64,000 nucleotides of DNA from Spinacia oleracea. Lineage: Eukaryota; Streptophyta; Magnoliopsida; Caryophyllales; Amaranthaceae. Position numbers and translations under genes: made by a program. Positions 12,300-23,328 of this stretch are shown piece after piece (positions within the stretch are counted from its first letter, which is position 1; every line of letters starts with the position of its first letter). The DNA lies in assembly GCF_020520425.1 (NCBI RefSeq), contig NC_079487.1, forward strand, positions 50,010,719 to 50,074,718, written 5' to 3'. The notes beneath the pieces were generated by a model that saw only the letters and a program-made list of their open reading frames with translations, had not been told where the DNA came from and did not search any database.

Positions 12300-15200
12300 G
12301 ACATGTCTAACAAAGTATAAAAGTCAACACTAAAGAATTCAATTCTTAAGACTATAAGAAAGGGTACAAGAAATAGGAAAACAAAGGAACAAATGAAAGG
12401 AATTTACGATTCCGTTTCCACCTATAAGTTTATGTTTAAAGAGAAGTGACCTAGCAATCAAACTTCCTTGGTATCATATACCGCTTGAGGTTCTTACTTC
12501 GGTAAAAACTCAAACAATGGAAGCTAGGATACACTAATGACCTACAAGTGGGAAATGAAGCATGGCAATGCTACATTAGTTGTAGGGTCATCTAGTTTAT
12601 TTTAAGTCCTTTCAAAGGCTGGGACTTAATGGCTATTTTGTTCCATAATCAACATACCTAAATTTCTGTTTTCAAACACAGAAAGACTCACATTCAAGAA
12701 AAACAAAAACAATGTTTATTTGTTTATTTGAATGAAATGGTCAATTACAGGTTGAGTCAATATGCTTGATTAAAACAAACAACTCTTTAAAGAACTTTAC
12801 TAGGTTCAAATCAACCCCTTGATTTGAGTTCCACTAATCTTTGGCATTGTTGCTTAGACCATATCAACAAGTTAACATTCAAAAGCTCTATTTTGATGGA
12901 CTTTTGAAAGTTCATTGATTTCTAGATCAATTTAAGACAACTAGTCTTACTTGTTGAAAGTAACAAAAGATATGAACTATTGTTAGAACGCCTAGACAAT
13001 AGAGTTCAAAGCTAAAGAAAGATTTTATGACTTTATTATTTCACATGGATTTGAGCGAATATAGGTTTATTTACTCAAAGTGATATAAGTTTGAATCTGT
13101 TTGGCTAGTTCAAAGATTCAGAAGTATAAAATCCACTTGGCAAGAAATCATAAAGATCTAGGTTAGATCATGTTGATGATTACTTGAGACCAAATATGAT
13201 CATCAATGATTGTGTGTTGTAATTTCACAATCTAAGTCCTTAAGATATGGCATATCTTAGTTGGAATAATCGAAGTCAATTAGTACTTGATTCGATTAAT
13301 GATGAATCATAAAGACTTTTCCTATAATTTCTAAAACAAAATGCTCAACTACCACCAAACTAAACCAAATTCGTCAAAGCTATTGAAAAGTAATTTCATA
13401 ATAACTTTTCATAAAATATATCTAGAGAGTTGCAAAACTCAGTGGGAGCTTAGTGTTTGTCATTCGACAAACTAAGGCCCAAGTATAGATATATGTTTCA
13501 TTGTGATTTATTCAAATGAGACACAAGGGTATTGTTTCTACCACGAATTTTTGAGAACATAATGTTTGTTTGCTCGAAATAATGTCCTTTGGAGATTCGT
13601 TTCCAAAATGACAAGTGGGAGAAAAAAGACCTCGAAAGACTTCGAGGCGAACAACAAACATAAACGGACATTCCGGAGGCTTTTCGAAGTACTTCAGAAA
13701 ATCCGAACGTATTCTTTAAGGACTTTAGAAGTGGCTTTTAAAGAATAGACATCTCTTAGAAGACTTTACAAGTGCTTCAAGGAGAAAAGAATATTCAAAG
13801 GACTTTCAAGTGGCTATTGATATTCTATTGTTTAATGTTTTATACCCAAGTAGGCATAGAGTTCAAGTCACTGAAGCTATGCGATTCTTCTATTAGATAG
13901 TGAAGAAACCTACAACTTGCAGTCAAACTATTATCATGTAGATTAATAAGTTTGTGACTTGTAAGAAAGCTATGACGAAACCCAAATTCCCTAAAATGGT
14001 TAGAGGCCATATATAGACTCAAATGTTTTAAATGGTTAAGAGGCCATAAAACATACTCAAGGTTTTGATGACAAAATTGAAATTTTGTTGATTTGCAAGA
14101 ATAGTTTCACACCTATTGGTTGCAAGTTTGTTTTAAGGATAAAAACCATCAAACATGAAATTGTGTTCACACACAAAGCTAGATTAGTTGCTAAAGGTTA
14201 CAAGCAAATTCACGATGTGGATTGTGTTGAAACCTCATGCATAATTGTAATGCTCAAGTCTATAAATCAAGCAATGATTGCATATTGGTACATATGGAAA
14301 TTGGATGACAAAACAATTCCTCAATCAAATGTTGGAATGAACTATGTACATGGTATGTCATAGGATTTGTGGATCCAAATAAATGCTTGAAAAAGAAAGC
14401 TAGCTTATGAAATCTAAGTACAGATTTAAGCAAGCAATTGGGAATTGGAATTGTATTTTAGTGAAGCTAATAAGTATTTTAGTTTCATAAAATGTACATG
14501 ATTCTTATAGATATATAACAAGTTTAGTGGGAGTACATAAAACTTAATTGGTCCTATGTGTGTCATACACATATCTCTCTATTGTGAAATAACATTCAAA
14601 TGCTAATAACTTAGGTTTGAAATTATTCACCAATGATGGACCAAGGCGAAACTTAGTACATACTGGGTATTAAGATCTATTTACAAAGATCTTATAATAT
14701 TGTTTTGAATTAAGTAATGGTATTTACTAAATCAAACACGAAAGACTCCATTGGAGATATTCGACCCATGTGAATAAATCTAAGTAAAGGATGCTTGAAC
14801 TATGTATAAGTATTTACTAAGTTAAACATCAAAGAGTCTAAATGAGATTCTTAAACCTATATTATATGTCAAAGAATTTAGCTGGATTCAGTATCTATTG
14901 AAAATGAATGAGCTAAAGTTACATGAATAGAATTCAATTGGGAATTATTCTGCAAAAGAATTTATCATGTATGATATAATATGAGGATCGCCAAAAACGT
15001 ATCGTATGACTTTAGGCATGACGAACATATACCAATCTCTATTGATCTAAGTGAAGATCAACTAGATTGAGATCAAGAATACTTATGGTACTTGAAAAGG
15101 TACATAGGAACAGTTCTTGATTCAAGGAAATAATAATATGCTAAATATTGATGCTACACGCATAAACACTGGCAAAGGATCAAGCAAGACCCTTTGGAGT

Positions 15201-16556
15201 TAACCATTGATAAGGACGATCTATAGAGCATCGTGTTTTGAAATGGAAACATGGATTGGAGACCATGAGTTGTTGCGTGGGAAATTAAAATATTAATTTC
15301 TATGTTCCAAAGATACAGCTGGAAAGTCTTCCACATATCTGTGAACTGCTTGGATAAGTAAATCCAAACAAAGCATCACTAGCAACCTAAACAGTTGAAG
15401 TAAAAGTACTTATTGCCCAAGAAGCAATAAAATAGAGTTGTTTATATTAATAAGTTCTTCATTGAACTTGGGAAGATCACATGTCTGTTGACTTGATGGT
15501 TCTTCATTGCAAAATGCGTAGAACCACTAATGTAGCAAGAAAGACTAGATCACAAAATAAACATACTCAAAAGATCTTATCATCATATCTCGAAGAACAT
15601 TCGATGAAAAGGATATTAAGATTGGCAAAGCATGATAACTAAACCTATGCAACAAGTGGGAAGCAACACTCACGTTGTAGCACTGGAAATCAAGCATAGC
15701 TTTGAATTCCATGAACTGTTTTAAAGATGGGTTTGAGGCCCATGGTTGTAAAACAATGGGATTGAACATTTATCATATATGAAATGTATTTTCATATTCC
15801 ATTTAATCTTGGTTTAGTATTAAATGATGAGTCCCTTCAATTTGACGAAATATTCAAGATAGACTGTCAGGACCAGTCCTGTGACTAAGAAATGTCTATC
15901 AAGTGAACTTGAATGTCAAAAGTTGAAAATGGTCTCTGGTCGGAGTTTTCTATAAGATTGGACGCATAGAAAACGTTAGACGACTAGAATGCAAGATGAC
16001 TAGTAGTTCTGTTTCTTGAACTATGTGAACATGGCAATGTCATAATCATTTGCATAGATACTTACTTTGGGAAGACTAGTATCGGACAGACCTATGAAAC
16101 TTTACTGTAAGAGATGAAAATCTGTCATAAGTAAATTTCATTAAAATTATTAGACACTGAATCCTCAATACCTGAGTGATTTGAGATTACTTGTTTGAGA
16201 ACTGGTTGCTTTGACGTTGACCAACCGTCGCACCGTAAAAGGAGGCTATAAAGGCAACGCTCAGGTAATCACCTATCAAACGAAGTCTAATCTCAAGATT
16301 GCAAGATTGGGATTGTCCTCCCATAAATCGGGATGAGATGCTTAAAAGTTGTACAAGGCCACTCGGAGAGCTAGAAACTGTAAAATGATGGCCGTGTTCG
16401 GATGAATCATAGGCTATGATTATCTGTTTATTTGATCAGTTGAACTCTGAAACCGAGAAACACATCTGGACATAATAAGGATGACAACTCTTACCTTATG
16501 TTCAAGAGCAAGCATCGAGCGACAAAGGAATTAGGTAATGCACACTTGTCCCTAAG
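12300..16556 (+). pseudogene. Decayed copia pol region
   Basis: Multiple small matches to copia pol order remain, with stops and frameshifts throughout. Near 12540-12590 a segment parallels the protease-downstream region at 63579-63620 of the second copia element. An RT piece follows at 14085-14363. Around 15380-15450 a piece resembles the RNase H end of copia pol. No single frame exceeds about 90 codons. It probably derives from an older copia pol, but I cannot draw domain borders. Confidence 0.55.
14085..14363 (+). pseudogene. Copia reverse transcriptase fragment
   Basis: A 92-codon open stretch contains HKARLVAKGYKQIHDVDCVE, matching the conserved copia RT entry region (K-A-R-L-V-A-K-G then G/D and E-T), and a later W-K-L-D motif. 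The catalytic YVDD box is not seen. The surrounding frame is broken on both sides, so this is a relic. Confidence 0.7.
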
Positions 16557-16570
16557 GACAAGTGGGAGAC
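16557..16570 (+). other. Polypurine tract of the nested copia element
   Basis: GGACAAGTGGGAGAC directly before the 3' LTR start at 16571, the position and composition expected for the plus-strand primer. Confidence 0.7.
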
Positions 16571-17974
16571 TGAAGGAAATAATGCCCTTGGTCCAAGTAT
16601 GCATTCAATGTTAAGTCTAATAAATGCGGTTCAGTATTAATTAACAAGTTAATAATTCAGCGAGATCAAGTGAGCTGAATGCCTAGCTAGAGGCCGCTTC
16701 AGTTCAAGTGGAATTAATGATATTAATCCACAGCTTACTCTTGACTGAACCCGTAGGGTCACACAAATAGTACGTAAACGGATCAAGTATTTAATAGCAT
16801 TAAATACTCTATCTATGGATATTCGGAATCGACGGATCTTGGTTTCAGTGGGAGCTGAGATCGTCACAAGCAAGAAATGAATACTCCGGAAATGATGATA
16901 TTGCCGGAAACGGAAATATGGATCGTATCGGAAATATAAATATTATCCAAGTCGTAGATGTTGCCGGAAACGGAAACATGGGTACGTATCGGAAAATACT
17001 ATCGGAAATGGAAATATTGCCGGAATCGGAAATATTGCCGGAAACGGAAATATTGTCAGAATCGGAAATATTATCGGAATCGGAAATTAATTCCGGAAAC
17101 GGAAATATTAAATATTTGTTCGAAACGGAATTTAATTCCGGAATCGGAAATATTAAATATTGTTCGTATCGGAAATGAATTCCGAAATCGGGAATTTTAT
17201 CGGAAGCGTATCGTACGAATAAGCATCGGACGAGGCCTGCCGGACGAAGGCCCAGCACGAAGCCAGGCCATCGCCCAGCAAGCAATGGCGCGCCACAACA
17301 CAGCCCAAGGCTGCGGCAGGCCTACCGCAAGGCAGGCCCAGCGCGCAGCTTAGGCCATGGCAGCCTCGTGGGCTGCGGTAGCTCGCATGGGCTTCGTGGG
17401 CGTGTGGGCTGTGCGCGGGCATGGCCTGCATGCTTGCGGGTCATGCTCGTGTGTGTTTGTGTCCATGCATAATTCCTAAAACTATTAGGATTTGATGTAT
17501 GATTAAATTCCTATTCCTATTAGGATTATTTAATTAATTAGAGTCCTTGTAGGATTCTAAGTTTAATTAAATCGTATCCTACTAGGATTCCAATTCCCTT
17601 TCCAAACCTCTATAAATAAGGGCCTAGGGTCATAATTTATACGCACAATTGAAGTATTCAAAGGGTAAGTTTTTGAAAGAAAAATCAGCCATACACTTGC
17701 AAACACATAGCCGAAAGTTCCAAAGCACCTTAAGGGCGATTCTAGTTGGTCTAACTTGAGGCGGATCCGGACGTACTGTGGACTATCTACGGAGGGACGA
17801 CATTTGGAGTCCTAAAGACTTGTTCGTGTTCGGTTCGGGCGCAGCTAGGGAAGGCACGCTACATCATGTATGCATCTATTCTATGCTAAATGATTATGTG
17901 TAAATAATATGCTTTCCTGGCTTTATGGTTTTTCCGCATGATTTATGAATTGTCATATGTATCATAACCTAACA
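16571..17974 (+). repeat. 3' LTR of the nested copia element
   Basis: A 1404-bp LTR running from TGAAGG to CTAACA. TATA box at 17611-17618. The CGGAAATATT array lies at about 16876-17205, followed by a GC-rich stretch. Unlike the 5' copy, its end is complete. Confidence 0.9.
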
Positions 17975-20611
17975 TATGGCACAGCAATAAGCCGGCTCTT
18001 TCCTTCGTTCGACTCGAAGGGTCATTCTGTCCCATTCATTCGGGATGTTGAGCATTGAAGCTAGCTTTTCTAGTGCATCCGCGAATTGGTTGTCGTCTCT
18101 TGGTAAGTACGTATACTCGATTTTTTCGAATTGCTCGACTATTTGGTCTAAGTGAGCTTGATATTTTGAGAGACTAGTGCTTCGGACCTTCCATCTTTTA
18201 GATATATGGTTGATTATTAGGGAAGAATCCCCGAAGACTTGTAGATGCTTGACTCCGAGGCTAACTGCGGCCTCTAGCCCAACTATGCAGGCTTCATATT
18301 CGGCGGCGTTGTTTGTGGCCTTGAAGTCAAGTTTGACGGAAATTGGTATATGGGCCCCTTCGGGACTGGCTAGGAGAACTCCGACGCCGCATCCCTTCTG
18401 ATTGGACGCGCCATCGAAGTATAGTATCCAATAGTTGTCTCGTATCATCAGAAGTTCCTCGTCAGGGAGGAGGTAAGCTTCCGTGGTTTCCTCATTCGTG
18501 GCATGCTCGGCCAGGAACTCGGCTACCGCTCTTCCTTTGATTGTTTTTTCTGGCATGAATTTTAGGTCGAATTTTGAGAGCATGACTAGCCACCTGGACA
18601 GGCGACCATTTAGGGCGGGCTTTTCGAACATATATTTTAAGGGGTCTAGTTGCGACACTATATGAACAGTGTGGGCCAATAGGTAATGTCTGAGTTTTTT
18701 GGATGCCCAGACGAGGGCGAGGCAGGTTTTCTCAAGTTCTGTGTATCTCGTCTCGTACTGTATGAACTTCTTGCTCAAGTAGTAAATGGCTCGCTTGGAT
18801 CCATGTACACACTTTGAGAGCATAGCTCCGGCTGCAGTATCCGTGACGGTTAGGTATAGGCGTAAAGGGGTTCCGGGCAAAGGCGGGGAAAGGACGGGTG
18901 GTTTGCTTAGATATTCTTTGATTTTATCGAAGGCAATTTGGCATTGTTCATCCCATTCGGCTTTTTCTTCTTTTCTTAATTTTTTGAATATTGGCTCGCA
19001 AGTCATAGTAAGCTTGGAAATGAACCTACTAATGTATTGCAGCTTTCCTAGGAAGCCCCTTATCTGTTTTTCAGTTTTCGGTGGGGGCATTTCGGTAATG
19101 GCTTTGATCTTGGATGGGTCAATCTCGATTCCTCGCGTACTAACAACATATCCTAGCAATTTTCCAGAGGTTACCCCGAACACACATTTTTGTGGATTTA
19201 GTCTCATGTTATATTTCAAGATTCGGGTGAAGAACTTTCTAAGTGCCGGGAGGTGACCGTGCCGGTCTTTAGATTTGACGATCATGTCGTCTACATAGAC
19301 CTCGATTTCTTTGTGTATCATGTCATGGAGTAACGTGGTGGCTGTTCTTTGATAGGTGGCCCCCGCGTTTTTCAAACCAAAAGGCATTACAGTGTAGCAA
19401 TATGTACCCCATGGGGTAATGAAGGTTGTTTTTTCCATGTCTTCTTCTGCCATAAGTATTTGGTTATATCCGGCGTACCCGTCCATAAAGGAGAGAAGCG
19501 CGTGTTCTGCGGTGTTGTCTACTAGTATGTCAATGTGAGGTAGAGGGAAGTCATCTTTGGGACTGGCTTTGTTGAGGTCTCGAAAGTCTACGCACATTCG
19601 CACTCGTCCATCTTTTTTAGCTACGGGGACAATATTGGCCACCCATTCTGGGTAGTTGGAGACTTTTATGAAGCCGGCGTCTAATTGTTTAGTGACTTCT
19701 TCTTTTATTTTCAAGGCTATCTCTGGTTTGAGCCGCCGTAGCTTTTGTTTTACTGGCGTCATTTTGGGATCTAGCGGAATTTTATGCTCAGCGATTTCTC
19801 GATCTATTCCTGCCATGTCTTTGTAGGACCAAGCAAAGACACCCTCGAATTCCCGCAGAGTGGAGATTAGATCGGCCTTTTCAGTGGGAGTTAAGGTGAG
19901 GCCAATTTTAATGATTTTAGGATTTTCTTCTGTTCCAATATTTACCGATTCTGTGTCCTCAATTATAGGAGTTTTGAGTTCTTGTTCACTTACAGCTTTT
20001 ATTAGTTCGGTATATTCCTCTTCTGGCTCTTTTTCGTGCTCATTAGTGGCGAGACATTCTGCATTATTACTCGGATTTTTAAGCGGCATATACTCAAAAG
20101 TTTTGTTTATCTTATTAAAGTCATAGAGCATTACATCAAAAAGATCTCCCGGAGTAGATATTTCCGGGTCTAAACTATTTTTGGGAGGGGTTACAATTTT
20201 GCTAGGTTCGAACTCGGAGTCAGACTCGGATTCAGACTCTAATTCTTTGTATATCGGACCCTCTCCCGCAGATATCTTGAACTTCATCCCACGAGCATTA
20301 GTCCATTTGAAAGTCTTGCGCCACCCTCGTTGGATTTGGTCATCTTTTGAGGGTGATGGAGCGATCAACTTAGTAGGATCGAACAATTCATCTTGAAGGG
20401 CTAATGCCATAATTTCTGTTTCATTCCTCGCTCTTTTCTTTTCTAACCCAAACAATAGCCCGAAAGCATGTGAGTTGGGGAGCGTTTTTGGCATAGCATG
20501 GTTCTTTGAGGCGGGTGGCCTTTGAGAACGTAGAGGGTCGTGTTCCAGAGCATGCATCTCTTGGGTTTGTGCGACCTCTAGGTATAGATGTTCGGGATAT
20601 GCTTCTTCCAT
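17975..20611 (-). pseudogene. Tat pol: reverse transcriptase, RNase H and second RNase H
   Basis: Read on the minus strand from 20611 this is open for about 878 codons up to the copia insertion. Residues ~300-490 are reverse transcriptase (FRDLNKASPKDDFPLPHID, then the YVDD catalytic box at 439-442). Residues ~570-690 are the usual Ty3 RNase H (LSRWLVMLSKFDLKFMPEK tail). Residues ~728-855 form a second, archaeal/plant-type RNase H with Asp733, Glu771, Asp795 and Asp845 as likely metal ligands; this dual arrangement is known from Tat elements. Before residue 250 the chain is acidic and low in recognisable domains. There is no gag or DTG/DSG protease upstream. The frame is closed by copia LTR sequence (last two codons and stop at 17969-17974) and would continue at 7774. 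The start codon choice is only the first Met of the frame. Confidence 0.9.
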
Positions 20612-21833
20612 CGCGCTCCTTGATGGCTATCACGGGTAGGTATTCAGGGGCCCTGCATTATTGTTGTGGAGTAGGAGACACATTAGTTTGTTTCGTGAGT
20701 CGGTTTTTAGACATTTTATGACTACCCTTAAGTCGGACTAGTATATTTGGACTACTATGTGTGCAATTTGAACTCTTTATATTTTCGAAATCTTTTCCCG
20801 TGTGACATTTATAATTATTGGTAGGTTCGGTTTTGGTGCCGAGCATTGTCGTCGTAGGAGGCCTAACAACAACACAAAGAGTTATTTATTTTGTGCTACG
20901 TAGCAATTTTTTTTTACGAACGTTTTTTGTGCTACGTATTTTCCTTTTGCGCGGGCACCGAGGCTGTTGCGCCTGACCAGAAGGCCAAGCAGCAACTTCA
21001 GCGCCCAGCGTAGGGCGTGAGAAATTCTGGCGCCCAGCCAGGGGCGTTGAAAATGCGTCCCTGGCTGGTTCTCGTTTTCTGCTTGCGTCTACTTTTGTTT
21101 ATGCGACTTCGATTTTGCGTGCTTGCCTAATAACGTCCTTTACGCGTCGTGCAGCGTTTGTGGGATTCGTTACAGGCCATCCCGAGCGTCGCTTATTTTT
21201 GTGGCGATCGTTCGGGTTTGCGGAACACGTATTTCGGTATAACTCTTTGGCAAATTGGTTTATGAATGTTTGGGCAATTTTTTTTTTTTAGGTCGTTGGT
21301 TTGCTAACATTGTTTGTCACACAATCACATATTTCGCTACACATTACTAATATTACATCATGAAGCAATAATAATATGTCATGTAGTTTATGATAGGCTT
21401 CTATGGGTAGTTCTTGCGCCTGGCTTGGTACCGCTTCTATCGCAGATCCAACACATGCCCCGGTCGAGGTAGTGCCTTCAACGGACGAATTTCGCCCAAG
21501 AGGCCAATCACGATGTAAGCCAAGGGGGCATGCACCAATGAGAGGGACCTAATGGGCGAGAGATTGGGTTTGGGACGGGTGTACTACTAGCGAAAGTGCC
21601 GAGTGGACAACATTCGAAGCGTATGCACCCCCCGGTTGGAGATGGGTATCCTTAGTCCCAACTCCCGAGATGAAACACCAAGGGAGCCAAGATTCGTTAT
21701 GCGGTTCTGTCCGTTCACATTAATATGCTGATTTTCAGGTCGTCCCAACTTGATGGGGAAATAAACGCGGGGTAGGATCGTTTCACCCTTCGGCTATTTT
21801 GATTACCTACAAGCACGAGTATTTCCTTCACTA
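20612..21833 (-). other. Leader of the Tat element up to pol
   Basis: Matches 1-949 down to about 20900. From there to 20612 there is no match, which fits a deletion that removed gag and protease from this copy. A paired hairpin module is at about 20998-21052. No real gene is seen. Confidence 0.6.
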
Positions 21834-21851
21834 TCCCCAGTGGAGTCGCCA
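21834..21851 (-). other. Primer binding site for tRNA-Arg
   Basis: Minus strand TGGCGACTCCACTGGGGA, next to the LTR end at 21853; same site as 950-967. Confidence 0.8.
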
Positions 21852-21852
21852 C

Positions 21853-23328
21853 TAAGAGGGTGTCGAAAAAGCACGTGGCTAATGCGTGACCTCGTCCGAT
21901 CCCTCGTGGGTGTGACGTTTCTTTTTGTCAAATCAAGTGTAATTGGATTTCCTGTGAGTTTACACCCAATTGACTAGTAATATAGGAGTCGCCATTCAGT
22001 TTTTAACGACAATGAGAAAAACTGACAAAACCCGGTTATCGTGACATAAAGGGAGTGCAATTATGTTTGACCACGACGGCCATAGGTTCCCTTGTGATCC
22101 CTGGTGTGGGGATCTCTCAACATACACCTGCAAGGTTGAGATTGAGGGTTCGGGGGACTGTAACTACCGAGAGGAGTACTCGCTCGTCGATAACTCTAGA
22201 GGCAGGATATCCTTACTAGCTCAGCATAAATAATTGAAGGGACATGCGTTAACTATTAAACTAATCTGAGTTGATTTTAACAATATGCAACACATAATAC
22301 TAGATCGATCACGATTATCTGACTTAGATTGCTTTAAGGGACCTAGCATGATAGTTCAATTTCCCAAAATATTATCTTTATTAGGCGTGGTAGAACAATC
22401 AGATTTAATTAGTTTAACATTTTATAAAAGGGCGAGGAAAGCAATTAAATCACAGAAAAGGGACACATTACGACGCACCCTTGAGAGGTGCGTCACGGTT
22501 CTCAGAAAACTAACCACTTTGACTTTGCTATTTCTCCTTTTATTTAACGAATCTCAAATTATGGGACAGGATACGTTCTGTTCGATTTATGGATCGATTG
22601 CGACAGAACGCGTGATCAGTTTTGCAGCGTGAGGCTTAGGCTTAGGGGCTTAGAGTCAATACTCAAAATAATAATTGTGTGTGTTATTCTTTCACGTCGA
22701 ACTTAAGGCCCTATTTATAGAAAAGAGTTCGTGGAAAGATAGAATTGTAGAACTCTAATCCACGAGGAATTAGGAAAGAATACGTCCCAGGTAATTTCAG
22801 CGCCCAGGCCTGGGCGCCGAAGATTTCGGTGCCCAGAGCCAGGCGTTGCAAATAGGATCTGGGCTGTTTTCTTAGTCAGATTCGGATTCCTAGAATCCGA
22901 AGTGTTTGAGATTTAATTGAGTCTTTTAGTGCGTATTAACCTTATGACGGAATGCGTCTGGGCCCGTTACGAACTCTAGGCTCGTTAGGATTTTAATTAA
23001 TACGTGACTCTTATTTTCGAATCATATTAGGAATAGGATTCTCTCGTAATCTCTATCTCATTTAGGATTTATGTTTTAGTGCAACACCTAATTCTGACAG
23101 GTTTCTATCTTTTATGACTTGCCACTTTTAACAACTACCCATTACGGCAGTTACTATTTTTAGCAGGTTTCCATAAATAGCAGGTTTCTATAAATAGCAG
23201 GTTTCGGGTGAAATGAAAAGGGGAATTGAGATTCTTTATTTTATAGGAGATGCGTTGTCAAGTGAAGATTTATGCTTTCATCATCGAACCTTCCCTTTCG
23301 GGAATGGGGACAAAAGTAGGTGTCTACA
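21853..23328 (-). repeat. 5' LTR of the Tat element
   Basis: A 1476-bp LTR starting TGTAGACACC at 23328 (minus strand). Its terminal CA has become TA (minus strand) at 21853. TATA box at 22712-22719 (minus strand). A paired palindromic module is at about 22797-22851, and an internal TGGCGACTCC (minus strand) at 21985-21994. Confidence 0.88.

Larger units (their letters stand above)
7780..17974 (+). mobile_element. Nested copia LTR retrotransposon, probably non-autonomous
   Basis: A 10.2-kb insertion inside the Tat pol gene, with LTRs at 7780-9172 and 16571-17974 and a TATGG target duplication. It belongs to the same family as the element starting at 58569, sharing the LTR and the whole leader. 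The LTRs differ at only a modest number of positions by eye, yet the interior has no long reading frame. It contains only decayed pol pieces such as an RT fragment near 14085-14363. This suggests an element moved by proteins supplied in trans. The 5' LTR end and primer site are missing through a small deletion at 9172. Confidence 0.88.
7775..17979. repeat. Target site duplication TATGG of the nested copia element
   Basis: TATGG at 7775-7779 immediately precedes the LTR start (TGAAGG at 7780), and TATGG at 17975-17979 immediately follows the LTR end (CTAACA at 17974). The entry spans both 5-bp copies. Confidence 0.9.
969..23328 (-). mobile_element. Tat/Ogre-type Ty3-gypsy LTR retrotransposon, gag-less and interrupted
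   Basis: Seen: two similar LTRs of about 1.47 kb flank the element. On the minus strand the order is LTR (23328 to 21853), primer binding site (21851 to 21834), about 1.2 kb leader, RT-RNase H (20611 to 17975), integrase (7779 to 6499), an oppositely oriented spliced gene (3389-5649) and the second LTR (2442 to 969). Two RNase H domains, a tRNA-Arg primer site and an antisense extra gene are features of the Tat lineage, which includes Ogre. No gag or protease can be found between the leader and RT, so the element looks internally deleted. A copia element is nested at 7780-17974; without it the element would be about 12.2 kb. The right end abuts gag of a chromovirus at 23329, so the element probably inserted there. 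The left end continues into more leader sequence of the same family instead of unrelated DNA. Confidence 0.85.

Noticed and set aside
13566..13748. 60-codon frame in the nested copia
   Set aside because: No copia domain recognised and flanked by decayed sequence.
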